Assembly: GCF_002135415.1 (NCBI RefSeq)
Contig: NZ_NEGJ01000002.1
Location: forward strand, 124,001-188,000
Source: Acinetobacter sp. ANC 3832
GTDB lineage: Bacteria > Pseudomonadota > Gammaproteobacteria > Pseudomonadales > Moraxellaceae
DNA: 64,000 nucleotides
Direction of reading: 5' to 3'
Shown: in pieces, positions 26,674-36,500 of the stretch
Numbering within the stretch: position 1 is the first letter of the stretch
Layout of the letters: each line of letters opens with the position of its first letter
Translations under genes and position numbers: made by a program
The notes under the pieces: model-generated
What the model saw: the letters and a program-made list of their open reading frames with translations, nothing else
Told to the model about the DNA's origin: nothing
The model's database searches: none

Positions 26674-28779
26674 TTAAGCTTGTGGAGCTGCTTGATCAAT
26701 ATCTTTCATGGTTAATTTAATACGACCACGGTTATCAACATCAGCAACTTGTACTCTTAATTCCTGACCTTCAGTCAAAACGTCTGCAACATTTGCAATA
26801 CGTTCGTTTGAAATTTGAGAAATATGAAGTAAACCATCAGTACCTGGCATAATGTTTACAAATGCACCAAATTCAACGATACGGATAACTTTACCCATAT
26901 AAATTGTACCTGGTTCAATTTCAGCAGTTAGTGCTTGAATTTTAGCAACCGCAGCAGCTGCAGCAGCTTTAGTTTCACCAAATACACGTACTGTACCGTT
27001 ATCTTCGATATCGATTGCAGCTTTAGTTTCTTCAGTGATCGCACGAATAGTCGCACCACCTTTACCAATCACATCACGGATCTTATCAGGGTTGATATTG
27101 ATCACTTGGAATGTAGGTGCATGCATAGAAATTTCAGGGCGAGCACGTGAAATCACTTGATTCATTTCATTTAGGATGTGCATACGACCCGCATACGCTT
27201 GATTTAATGCAGCTTCCATGATTTCTTCATTGATACCTTCAATCTTGATATCCATTTGAAGTGCAGTAATACCGTTTGCAGAACCCGCTACTTTAAAGTC
27301 CATATCACCTAAGTGATCTTCATCACCTAAGATGTCAGAAAGAACTGCGAAACGTTCGCCTTCTTTCACTAGACCCATTGCGATACCTGCAACTGGTGCT
27401 TTCAATGGAACACCTGCATCCATCAGTGATAATGAAGCACCACATACAGAAGCCATTGAAGATGAACCATTTGATTCAGTAATATCAGATACGATACGAA
27501 TCACGTACGGGAAGCGATCAGCAGGCGGAAGAACCGCTTGAACACCACGACGTGCCAAACGACCATGACCAATTTCACGACGTTTAGGACCAGATTCACG
27601 ACCAGTTTCACCTACAGAGTATGCAGGGAAGTTGTAATGCAACATGAAGTTATCTGTTTTCGTACCAGATAATGTATCAACCATCAATGCATCACGTGTA
27701 TTACCCAAAGTCGTTGTTACCAACGCTTGAGTTTCACCACGTGTGAATAATGCTGAACCGTGTGCACGACCCAATACACCCACTTGTACGTCAATAGCAC
27801 GAACAGTTTTCGTATCACGACCATCAATACGTGGTTTACCTGACAAAATATTGTCACGTACAGTGCGGTATTTAAGATCTTCAAATAATTCGTTTACGTC
27901 ATCAGCAATGCCAGTTTCGTCATTTTCAGGAACGAATTGAGCAATTGCTTCAGCTTGAAGTGCATCTAATGCAGCATAACGGTCATGCTTAACAGCAATC
28001 GTATACGCTTCAGAGATTTTAGCTTCGAATGCAGTTTTTAATTGAGCTAAAAGTGCTTCATTCTTGGTTGGCGCAACCCAAGTTGATTCAACTGCACCAG
28101 CAGCTGCAGCAAATTCTTTGATCGCTTGAATTGCAATTTGCATTTCGTCATGACCAAAAAGTACAGCACCTAACATTTGGTCTTCTGAAAGCTCTTTCGC
28201 TTCAGATTCAACCATAAGTACCGCACCCGCTGTACCCGCAACAACAAGATCAAGATCACTTTCTTTCAATTGTTCGTGGTTCGGATTCAGAATGTATTCA
28301 CCGTTGATTAAACCAACGCGAGCACCAGCAATAGGACCACGGAATGGAACACCTGCAATTGACATGGCAGCTGAAGTACCAAGCATTGCAGCAATATCAG
28401 CATCCATAGTTTTGTCAGAAGAAACAACTGTTGCTGTTACTTGGATTTCGTTATAGAAACCTTCTGGGAACAATGGACGAATTGGACGGTCAATCAAACG
28501 TGAAATTAAAGTTTCAGATTCAGATTGACGACCTTCACGCTTACCATAACCACCAGGAATACGACCTGCAGCATATTGCTTTTCTTGGTAATTTACAGTC
28601 AATGGGAAAAAGTCTTGACCTGCTTTTGCTTTTGGTTGAGCAACAATCGCAACAAGAACAGTTACGCCGCCCATTGTAATCACAACAGTATTTGCCTGAC
28701 GTGCAACACGACCAGTTTCTAAAATAACGTTGTGTTGACCATATTGAAATTCTTTACGAATAATATTAAACATCGACAT
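26674..28779 (-). CDS. pnp: Polyribonucleotide nucleotidyltransferase (PNPase)
   Basis: A 701-residue PNPase, the phosphorolytic 3'-5' exoribonuclease of the degradosome. Two RNase PH domains (about 10-230 and 310-545) contain [20 protein letters not shown] and the GGA loop; then come a KH domain ([19 protein letters not shown], about 555-615) and an S1 domain ([19 protein letters not shown], about 620-690). Length and order are canonical. rpsO is upstream on the same strand, as in most proteobacteria, and the hairpin between them could be an RNase III processing site. Confidence 0.97.
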   Translation of the reverse strand: MSMFNIIRKEFQYGQHNVILETGRVARQANTVVITMGGVTVLVAIVAQPKAKAGQDFFPLTVNYQEKQYAAGRIPGGYGKREGRQSESETLISRLIDRPIRPLFPEGFYNEIQVTATVVSSDKTMDADIAAMLGTSAAMSIAGVPFRGPIAGARVGLINGEYILNPNHEQLKESDLDLVVAGTAGAVLMVESEAKELSEDQMLGAVLFGHDEMQIAIQAIKEFAAAAGAVESTWVAPTKNEALLAQLKTAFEAKISEAYTIAVKHDRYAALDALQAEAIAQFVPENDETGIADDVNELFEDLKYRTVRDNILSGKPRIDGRDTKTVRAIDVQVGVLGRAHGSALFTRGETQALVTTTLGNTRDALMVDTLSGTKTDNFMLHYNFPAYSVGETGRESGPKRREIGHGRLARRGVQAVLPPADRFPYVIRIVSDITESNGSSSMASVCGASLSLMDAGVPLKAPVAGIAMGLVKEGERFAVLSDILGDEDHLGDMDFKVAGSANGITALQMDIKIEGINEEIMEAALNQAYAGRMHILNEMNQVISRARPEISMHAPTFQVININPDKIRDVIGKGGATIRAITEETKAAIDIEDNGTVRVFGETKAAAAAAVAKIQALTAEIEPGTIYMGKVIRIVEFGAFVNIMPGTDGLLHISQISNERIANVADVLTEGQELRVQVADVDNRGRIKLTMKDIDQAAPQA

Positions 28780-28926
28780 ATATTTTTCTTTCCTAATTTT
28801 ATTCTAGTGGAGACCCCTAAGGTTTGGCATTCACATCTAACAAAACAATGATGGTAAATGACAAAGCTTAGAAGCCGACCTCACCAGATATAATAAACAC
28901 TTATTAATACACTATTTTTAAACACA

Positions 28927-28953
28927 AAGAAGGAGCGAAACATCGCCCCTTCT
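28927..28953 (-). terminator. Hairpin between rpsO and pnp (attenuator or RNase III site)
   Basis: On the minus strand AGAAGGGGCGA pairs with TCGCTCCTTCT (one G-U) around TGTT and is followed by TTTGTGTTT. It lies about 90 bases past rpsO. In E. coli a comparable pnp-leader hairpin is cut by RNase III for autoregulation; here a weak terminator is equally possible. Confidence 0.6.
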
Positions 28954-29042
28954 CTTTTACCTTACAAAAGCAAGGCAGACTTTAGTTTTCATCAGTACAG
29001 CATTTGACATGCAATCATCCGAAAATAAAAGTTTAAATCGAA

Positions 29043-29312
29043 TTAACGACGTAAACCTAAAGCAACAATCACATCTGTATAACGAGTCGCATCTTTACCT
29101 TTAAGGTAATCAAGAAGTTTACGACGTTGGTTAACCATACGAATCAAACCGCGACGGCTATGATGATCGTGTTTATGTGCTTTAAAGTGACTTTGCAAAT
29201 CATTGATTTGCGCAGTTAATAAAGCGACTTGAACTTCTGGTGAACCAGTGTCGTTTTCAGCGCGAGCGTATTTAGCGATGATCTCTGCGCGATCTGCGTT
29301 TGTTAAAGCCAT
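29043..29312 (-). CDS. rpsO: 30S ribosomal protein S15
   Basis: An 89-residue ribosomal protein S15. Family patterns run throughout: [32 protein letters not shown] and [11 protein letters not shown], which contact 16S rRNA helix 22 and the 20-22 junction. Length is canonical. GGAG precedes the ATG. It is the first gene of the rpsO-pnp unit and divergent from the serine hydrolase gene. Confidence 0.98.
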   Translation of the reverse strand: MALTNADRAEIIAKYARAENDTGSPEVQVALLTAQINDLQSHFKAHKHDHHSRRGLIRMVNQRRKLLDYLKGKDATRYTDVIVALGLRR

Positions 29313-29559
29313 TCGATTTCTCCGAGATGCTTAAGTTAAATATTTGATACAAATCAAATAAGTTCTTCAAAACTCATTTGACTGCCGTGCATCACTACAG
29401 CAGTGGGCTATTTTAAAGGAAGTACCCATATAATGCAAAGTTATCCGCAAATCTTCTTGCATAATTGTTACTCAGATCAGGGCAATTCAGACACTGACAT
29501 TGAATCAATGCATAGGCACACTGGTTCAGAATAAAAACAAAGAATTTCCAGAGGATCAT

Positions 29560-30858
29560 GTGAAACTATTTTCAACCAATACCTGTTATGTACCAAAAGA
29601 TTTAAATACGATTACGCAAACCAAAGATGAACTTCCTGCTGAACTTGGAGGAATGACGGATCAACAGATTAAAAATATTTGGACAAGCGTTGAAAACTTG
29701 TATCAAACGGGTAATTCTCCACTGATTAGCTTTTGCTTAAAGCGTCAGGGAAAAATTTTACTCAATCGAAGTATTGGCTATGCACGTGGCAATTCAGCAG
29801 ATGGTTTAGACAACAATCCTATGATTGCCACGCCAGATACACCAGTTTGTTTATTTTCAGCATCCAAAATCGTTACCGCGATGCTCATTCATATGTTAGA
29901 TGAAATGGGTGAGATTAATTTACTCGACCCCATTAGTTATTACATTCCTGAATATGCTCAAAATGGCAAACGTCGTGCTACGATCTTCCATTTATTATCA
30001 CACCGTGGGGGAATTCCACGCGTTGAAATGGAAGTAACCCCTGAATTACTGTTTGATCGTGAACGTATTTTGCAGCATCTTTATGCAGCGAAACCGGTGT
30101 CTAAAGCAGGCTCTCATCTTGCTTATCATGCAGTAACTGCAGGTTATATTTTAGGTGAACTGATTGAACGCGTGACAGGACAAGATATTCGCCAGTTTTT
30201 GCATGAATACATCGAAAAACCGATGAATATGCCTTATTTCAATTATGGTTTAAAACCTGAATTTCGAGATGATGTTGCTTTAAATTACCCAACAGGTATG
30301 CACCCTAGATTGGGTACAGACCACTATTTAAATCATGTATTGGGTGGTGGCTTGCAACTGGCTGTTGATGTCACCAATGATCATCGTTTTATGGATACCG
30401 TTTGCCCCGCTGGAAATATTTATACCAGTGCTGAACAAGCCAATCGCTTCTTTGAAATGTTGCTCAACGGAGGGGAATATAATGGCAAAAGAATTATGAG
30501 CCCACAAACAGTGTTTCGCTCTACTTTACCTACGTCTAATACCAGTATAGACCGCACCCTGCTTGCACCGATGCGTTATGCACTTGGTCCAATGCTGGGC
30601 AGTAATCCTATTGGTATTTTTGGCCCAATGACTGGACAAGCTTTTGGTCATCTTGGATTTTCGAATATTCTCTGTTGGGCTGACCCTGAGCGTGATATTA
30701 GTATTTCATTTTTAAACACAGGTAAATCTGTAGTGGGTACGCATATTCCAGCGCTTGCCAATGTGTTATATCAGATTTCAAAAAATTGCCCTAAAATCCC
30801 TAAAGAGCAACGTCGCTCATTATTTGGCACAGATTCGACTGAAACAGATTTAGTTTAA
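29560..30858 (+). CDS. Beta-lactamase-fold serine hydrolase (class C/EstB family)
   Basis: A 432-residue member of the serine beta-lactamase/DD-peptidase-like superfamily (PF00144). The nucleophile motif is SASK (in CLFSASKIVTAM), the Tyr motif lies in YHAVTAGYILGELIERVTG, and the third motif is probably GHLGFSN. No signal peptide is visible, so it is likely cytoplasmic, as for EstB-type esterases. No ATG is available; the frame opens at TTG 29500, but AGAGG precedes the GTG at 29560, which I prefer. Substrate unknown; resistance activity should not be assumed. Confidence 0.8.
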   Translation: MKLFSTNTCYVPKDLNTITQTKDELPAELGGMTDQQIKNIWTSVENLYQTGNSPLISFCLKRQGKILLNRSIGYARGNSADGLDNNPMIATPDTPVCLFSASKIVTAMLIHMLDEMGEINLLDPISYYIPEYAQNGKRRATIFHLLSHRGGIPRVEMEVTPELLFDRERILQHLYAAKPVSKAGSHLAYHAVTAGYILGELIERVTGQDIRQFLHEYIEKPMNMPYFNYGLKPEFRDDVALNYPTGMHPRLGTDHYLNHVLGGGLQLAVDVTNDHRFMDTVCPAGNIYTSAEQANRFFEMLLNGGEYNGKRIMSPQTVFRSTLPTSNTSIDRTLLAPMRYALGPMLGSNPIGIFGPMTGQAFGHLGFSNILCWADPERDISISFLNTGKSVVGTHIPALANVLYQISKNCPKIPKEQRRSLFGTDSTETDLV

Positions 30859-30991
30859 GTTTGAATAAATGTATTGCATAAAAACTTTTAATTTTTCTGT
30901 TTTTAATTCCGCTTTAACGAAGAAGTTAAAGGCCCTTGTGTGGCTATAAATGCAAGATATTTAAGAATATGAGCTTTATAGCCAAATAGTG

Positions 30992-31140
30992 AAAAAGCCC
31001 TAGAATCTCTTCTAGGGCTTTTCCGGCGCTGTAGTTTCTTATGTTTTCATTATTATTGTTTAATTTATTGTATTTATTATATTGAGTGAATGTTTCACTT
31101 TTATTATTAATACGTTCCTTGTTCTTACTTCAACATTTCC
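30992..31140 (-). ncRNA. Candidate small RNA 1 (minus strand), terminator at 30992-31023
   Basis: On the minus strand AGCCCTAGA pairs perfectly with TCTAGGGCT and is followed by TTTTT. Just before it is GAAACTACAGCGCCGG, which matches GAAACTTACAGCCGC at the same place in candidate 2, and further up GAAGTAAGAACAAGGAA resembles GAAGTAAGTATAAAGAGGAA there. A GTGAA/TTCAC hairpin lies between. The 5' end is not defined; it may instead be only a terminator. Both strands have a T-run, though minus is longer. Confidence 0.4.
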
Positions 31141-31432
31141 TTATAAAACCTATTCTGCCACAAATAAAATGCTACAAAAGTCGCATTTTTCGTATGTTTG
31201 TGTAAGCAAAAGCGCACAAAATGTATCTTATGTTAAAAAAAACTCATAGCTTAAGTAAATAATTCTTTTTATTTCAACTACTAATGGATAAATAAAAAAT
31301 CTCATTTTATTCTTTTTCTGCATAAAATTTTTTATGTCTTCATAGCGTTATGAAATACAGAGGCTATTTATGTTTATGTCAATTATATATTCACTGATTA
31401 ATTCAACATTAGATATTAAAAGAGCGGATATA

Positions 31433-31525
31433 AAAAAGCCCTGTAGTCTCTCCCAAAACTACAAGGCTTAGCGGCTGTAAGTTTCCTCTTTATACTTACT
31501 TCTTGTAAGTTCGCAGTCTCTCGAC
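31433..31525 (-). ncRNA. Candidate small RNA 2 (minus strand), about 93 nt
   Basis: The minus-strand RNA would contain ACUUAC (31505-31510), GUAAGU (31494-31499) and a second ACUUAC (31477-31482), so the middle segment can pair with either neighbour, giving two exclusive hairpins. It ends with a stem AGCCUUGUAGU/ACUACAGGGCU (one mismatch) and UUUUUU. It starts about 140 bases past the recD stop, so it could also be a 3' processing product of recD mRNA. The layout recalls the C4-like phage antisense RNA family reported in many copies in Acinetobacter; that link is from memory and unverified. Confidence 0.5.
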
Positions 31526-31664
31526 TTTAAATCATTATTATTGTGCGATTTTACTCAGCATTCCATGTTGAGTTCTTTATGACAGTCATCATCGCAAAAA
31601 GTTAGACAAAGCTCTATGCGCTAATCTCTCGAATATCTGTAAGCCATTTCGTACAGCGTTACAT

Positions 31665-33521
31665 TTATGTACTTGGATTTAACAGTGTTTTTTTTGTGTT
31701 AATTTTTCTAAGCAATCCGCTTTGCCTTGTCGTTGCAATGCTTAAAGACTGAATAAAAGCTTCTGAATCAACCAAAAGACTAACAACCGATTTTGCTCGT
31801 GTTATCGCTGTGTAAATTAATTCTTGGCTGAGGAGCTTAGTTGCAGCAGAATCTAAAACCACTGCCGTATGAGTAAATTCTGAACCTTGTGATTTGTGAA
31901 TGGTCAATGCAAATGCTGTTTGAATCGATTTAGGTAAGCGTGTCGCAGGAATCCATTTGTCTAAACTTGGAAAATAGACTTCAAACTGATTGGATTGTTG
32001 ACGATGCTTAAAGCAAATTCCAATATCGCCATTGGAGGTTCCGAGTTGATAGTCGTTATAACTCATCATCACTGGACGACCGACATACCAATCACCTTGC
32101 TTTTGTAAGCTCGTAAGATATTCAAATAAAGCCTTTTCCATCGCTCTATTTAATGCTTCCAGTCCCAATACGCCATGATGAATGGCTGTTAAGATTCGAT
32201 AATGGTCAAAAGCCTGGATCACCATTGCAACTTTAGTTTTTGGATCATCCTGATTCAAATAATGTTGGATACTATTAAAGTAGTCTTGATATCCCCAACT
32301 CAATTTTTGGTAATAACCCGTGATATCTGCTTGAGCAATCACTTCTGGTAAATATTCCAGTTGAATCACATCTGGCATATTTGGATATAATGCAATTGGC
32401 TTGAATTCAGCAGCAGAGACAATTTCCTGTTCAAAATTTGCCAATAATTGTGTTGAATGAGTGCCTGAATGATTTTGTGTTGAAAGGCTCTTTTGTGTTT
32501 GAATAAACTGTGCCATTTTCCCAATCAATGCACCCTCTTTAAAACGGCGACTGGTCACTAAATTAACGCGATTTTCTGCCAGTGATTCAGCCTGCTGTAA
32601 ATCTGCCAATACAGAACCCACATCGACTGAAGCCAACTGATTGGCATCACCCAATAAAATCAAACGACAATGATCAGGCACTGCTTCTAATAATAAAGTC
32701 GCAAGATTGAGATCTAACATGGATGCTTCATCGATAACGATGACATCATAAGGCAAAGGCTGTTTTAAGTTAAAACGTGCTTTATATTGTGTACCTAAAC
32801 CCAATAAACGGTGGATAGTGAGCGTATCCTGTTGTTTCAACGTATCGCTAATTAAGCCCAATTCATTAAGTTTTTCATCATTCAGTGAATTCTGTAATGC
32901 TTCTTTCATCCGTTGAGCGGCTTTACCCGTCGGTGCTGCCATCGCAATGCGAATATCAGGAATGGCTTGACTCAAAACCGCAATAATACGTGCAAGCGTA
33001 TAAGTTTTCCCTGTTCCTGGCCCACCTGTAATCATATTAAATGCATTTTGAGCAACCATCGCTAAAGCAGCTTTTTGATGTTCATCTTGTAATAAATGTT
33101 CAAACGCTTGGATATCAACAGCCTGAATCTGTTGTTGTTTTAAACGCATAATTTGCGTTGCTAAACGCTGCTCTAAACTCCAGTAGCGATACATATATAA
33201 ATATTCATCATCAGCCACAAAAGGGGCAACTTGATAAAGTGCATCTTGCTCATCAATCACGAGCTGATATAACGATTGAATATTTTTTCCTGCACGGTGG
33301 ATACAACTATCGCCACGAGTGATCGCAAGTAATATATCTTGGACTAATTCCAGTGAGTCCTCATTTAACCTTTCATGTAAATCTGAGCCTGTGGATGACT
33401 GCTGTAAAATGTATTTACTCCAAGTCGCAATCCATTGCGGCACTTGGCTTTCTAAATCCTGTCTATTTTCCACACAGTTATCCTCAGAGTTATCTACAAG
33501 GTTTTCAACACAGTTATCCAC
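31665..33521 (-). CDS. recD: Exodeoxyribonuclease V alpha subunit RecD
   Basis: A 618-residue RecD, the 5'-3' helicase of RecBCD. Walker A is GGPGTGKTYT (about 168), Walker B DEASMLDL, and the C-terminal motifs are LTIHKSQGSEFTH and YTAITRAK. The frame opens with GTG, and its first 20 residues are a repeat (DNCVEN at 2-7 and 14-19) produced by a 36-base DNA repeat with DnaA-box-like units, so the true start may lie downstream. It is last of recC-recB-recD, 48 bases after recB. Length is normal. Confidence 0.93.
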   Translation of the reverse strand: MDNCVENLVDNSEDNCVENRQDLESQVPQWIATWSKYILQQSSTGSDLHERLNEDSLELVQDILLAITRGDSCIHRAGKNIQSLYQLVIDEQDALYQVAPFVADDEYLYMYRYWSLEQRLATQIMRLKQQQIQAVDIQAFEHLLQDEHQKAALAMVAQNAFNMITGGPGTGKTYTLARIIAVLSQAIPDIRIAMAAPTGKAAQRMKEALQNSLNDEKLNELGLISDTLKQQDTLTIHRLLGLGTQYKARFNLKQPLPYDVIVIDEASMLDLNLATLLLEAVPDHCRLILLGDANQLASVDVGSVLADLQQAESLAENRVNLVTSRRFKEGALIGKMAQFIQTQKSLSTQNHSGTHSTQLLANFEQEIVSAAEFKPIALYPNMPDVIQLEYLPEVIAQADITGYYQKLSWGYQDYFNSIQHYLNQDDPKTKVAMVIQAFDHYRILTAIHHGVLGLEALNRAMEKALFEYLTSLQKQGDWYVGRPVMMSYNDYQLGTSNGDIGICFKHRQQSNQFEVYFPSLDKWIPATRLPKSIQTAFALTIHKSQGSEFTHTAVVLDSAATKLLSQELIYTAITRAKSVVSLLVDSEAFIQSLSIATTRQSGLLRKINTKKTLLNPST

Positions 33522-33522
33522 A
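33466..33522. repeat. Direct repeat with DnaA-box-like sites at the recD start
   Basis: TTTTCMACACAGTTATCC occurs at 33466-33483 and 33502-33519 (36-base offset, one mismatch). Three DnaA-box-like 9-mers lie on the plus strand: TTATCCTCA (33478), TTATCTACA (33490) and the perfect TTATCCACA (33514), starting 12 and 24 bases apart. Confidence 0.7.
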
Positions 33523-33569
33523 TGGTAACTTTCTGTTTATACAGCTATTCAAATAATCATTCATGCAAT

Positions 33570-36500
33570 TTAAGCCGTTTTATCCACGCTTAAATCTTCA
33601 ATAAAATAGCCCAAGATTGCATCAAGTCGTAGGATAAATTCGGCCCTTGGCTTCCAGTAATAATAGCCCTGTTCAGCTTGCCCATTCATACCCCGTAAAT
33701 AAAGATAGATTGCACCACCTAAGTCTTTTTCAATTTGATAATCCAATAGTTGAACTTTTAAATAACGATGTAAAGCGACGAGATACAAGGATGCTTGTAA
33801 CCAATAACTGGCATGCGACATGCTTTCTTGAATTGATGCAGTATTATAATGTTGCTGATCTGCACCTAAGAAATTACTTTTATAATCGGCAATGTGATAT
33901 TGCTTACCATCAAAAAATAGTAAATCAATTGAGCCATTCAAATAACGAGCTGAATTGGCTTCTTTAAAATCAGGCATCGCAATTCCATACTCATCAAACA
34001 GTTGATGAATACGCTGAATCGCCAACACACGATCTGATAAAGCCAAATAGAATGGAAACTCTGCCAGATGTTGATCGGATGCCAATTGTTTAAGTTTAAA
34101 ATCCGACTGGATCGGTGTATCCAAAATATGCTCTAACCATTCCGACATCCATTGCAGTAAAGTTTCTTCGATCTGTTGTTCACTTGGAAATGCTTTACTA
34201 AATTTCTCAATCAATTCATTCCACAGCATTGCATAGTCATTTTTAAAACGACGACGAATTTCTAAATGCCAATATTGTGAGTTTTGAAAATCAATATGTT
34301 CAAAAATTTCATGTAAGAAATTCCCTGCAACTGTGCCCATTGGAAAGCTGGCTTTAATCCATGTAATCGGTTGATTCGCCTCAGCAATAATAATCTGAGG
34401 AATAGGTTGATTGATTTCATCTTCTGCACTTTCCGTCTCCGCATTGGCAACCGCTAAAGCATCTTGAATTTGTCGACGGGTTAAGTGTTGTGCTAAATAA
34501 CTAAAACTGGTTTTACCCCGTGGATAAAAGCGTTGTTGTGGAAATTGATGCGCCTGAATTGGCACAATCACCTCTGAAGGTTTGGCTTCAATCTTAATCG
34601 GTCTTTCTGTGAGTAAAGGCTCAAGCGCACTATTCGGATGTTGGAAGATATTTGCGCCATGCCCACGCCAAAATGCCAAGCCCGTTGTCGATTTTCCATC
34701 ATTGTCCTGCATCATGGCATAAACACGATAACTGGCACGTGTCAGTGCCACATACCATAAACGGTGATGTTCTGCCAAAGCCCGCTCATCATGCCGATCA
34801 ATATCTGCTTGTTCTAAAATATTTTTATCATTAACAGCAACAATACGTTGTATTTCAATCAGCCCTGTTTGCATATTTATTTTTTCAGACGTGGAAAAAT
34901 TCAGAGTTTTATTCATTTCTTTAATGCCTTTATCCGCACCTAAAAGAAAAACAAATTTAAACTCTAAACCTTTAGATTGATGAATCGTCATCAATTGCAC
35001 ACCTGCTTCATTCGACAGTTTACGTTCGAGTTCCCATTCTCGTTGCATGGGTGAAGTGAGTTGTTTTAAATACCAATAATGTAAATTCTGCGCCCCTTGA
35101 TAATCTTCGCTGTGCTGACTCAGCAATTCTGTAACATGACGTAGATTCACCACCACACGTTCATTGTCCCGACTTTGCTTTGCAACCAGTGTTTTCCATA
35201 CATCGAATTGATTTAAAAAAAATTGCCAAGCCGTTAAAAAGCCTTGATTGAGCCACATCTCACGAATCTGATCGAACTGTTCAATATAAGCGCTTAAACC
35301 ATCAGCTTGTTGTTCCAATTGCATCAATTTTTGTAGGTTAAATCCAAGTAAACGACTGAGTAAAGCACGCTTAATTTTACCTTCATCATAAGGATGCATA
35401 ATCGCACTCAGTACAGCTCCCACATCCTTGGCAAGGTTACTTTCAAAGACACTTTTTTTCGATGGACGACTGACGCGAACACCTAAATATTCCAGCATTG
35501 ACTGGGCTTTATCTAAGCCATCATGATTCTTGGATAAAATCGCAATATCATTTTCATCAAGAGCACGATGTCCTGATTTTTCAGCAAAATATAATGAACC
35601 CTGAATGCCTTGATTGAGTAAATCTCGAATTTTCCATGCCACTTGTTCTGCTTCAGTCGCTTTATCTTCAAGTTGCAACCAGCGTAGTGGTACAGGATTA
35701 ATGTGTTGTTGGTCAATTAAATCAGGATGTGGACGACTACCTGCCTGTACGGGCGTATAGATTACCTGTTCCCCAAAATCAGTCTGTCGCTGAAATAAGG
35801 CATCAACAGCTTCGACCAAAGGCTGAACTGAACGATGATTCTGCACCAAATTATAAGCATGCCCTTCTTTGCCAAAAACGTCCTGATGGGCTTTTAAAAA
35901 GGTCAGCATATCTCCACCACGGAAACCATAAATTGCCTGTTTACGGTCACCGACCATAATCATACAACCATTTTTGACACGTTTTGGATGACGCCAAATT
36001 TGCGCCAACATATCATCCTGATCTTGATTGGTATCTTGGAATTCATCGACTAAAATTAAGGGATAACGAGCATGGACAAAGCTCGCAAATTTCTGCCCTT
36101 GTTCACCTTGCAAAGCTTCAGCCAAGGTTCGAATTTGCTGTGCAAAAGTGGTTTCACCTTTTTGCTGTAAGACTTGTGGTAAACGTTTTTTCACTTCACT
36201 GGCAAGATGAAATTGTAAATAACTGTCTAAAACATCTAAATCAACTGTGAGCTTTTGCATTCCCTCAATAAACAGCTTGAGAGAACGAATAATGGGATGA
36301 TTTTCAAAACTTTGTAAAACATCTTCAGCGCATTTATTGAGTGGTTTTTTGGTGGTTAATTCTGTCAGTTGTTTCAGCGTATTTGCATATTGCGGTGCAA
36401 ATAGTGCATAAGCTCCCTGCTGTTGTAATGATACTAAAAATGCAGGTAAAACCTCGGTAAAAAGCATTTGCATTTTGGCTTGGTCACGCCATTTTTTTGC

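Larger units (their letters stand above)
30859..31664. other. 806-base non-coding region with structured RNA signals
   Basis: No credible protein gene lies here. From left to right it holds a small hairpin (30912-30931), a 9-bp stem GGCTATAAA/TTTATAGCC (30942-30983), a terminator (30992-31023) and a minus-strand hairpin unit (31433-31525). The middle is very AT-rich. The elements sit between the serine hydrolase and recD and are described separately. Confidence 0.7.
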
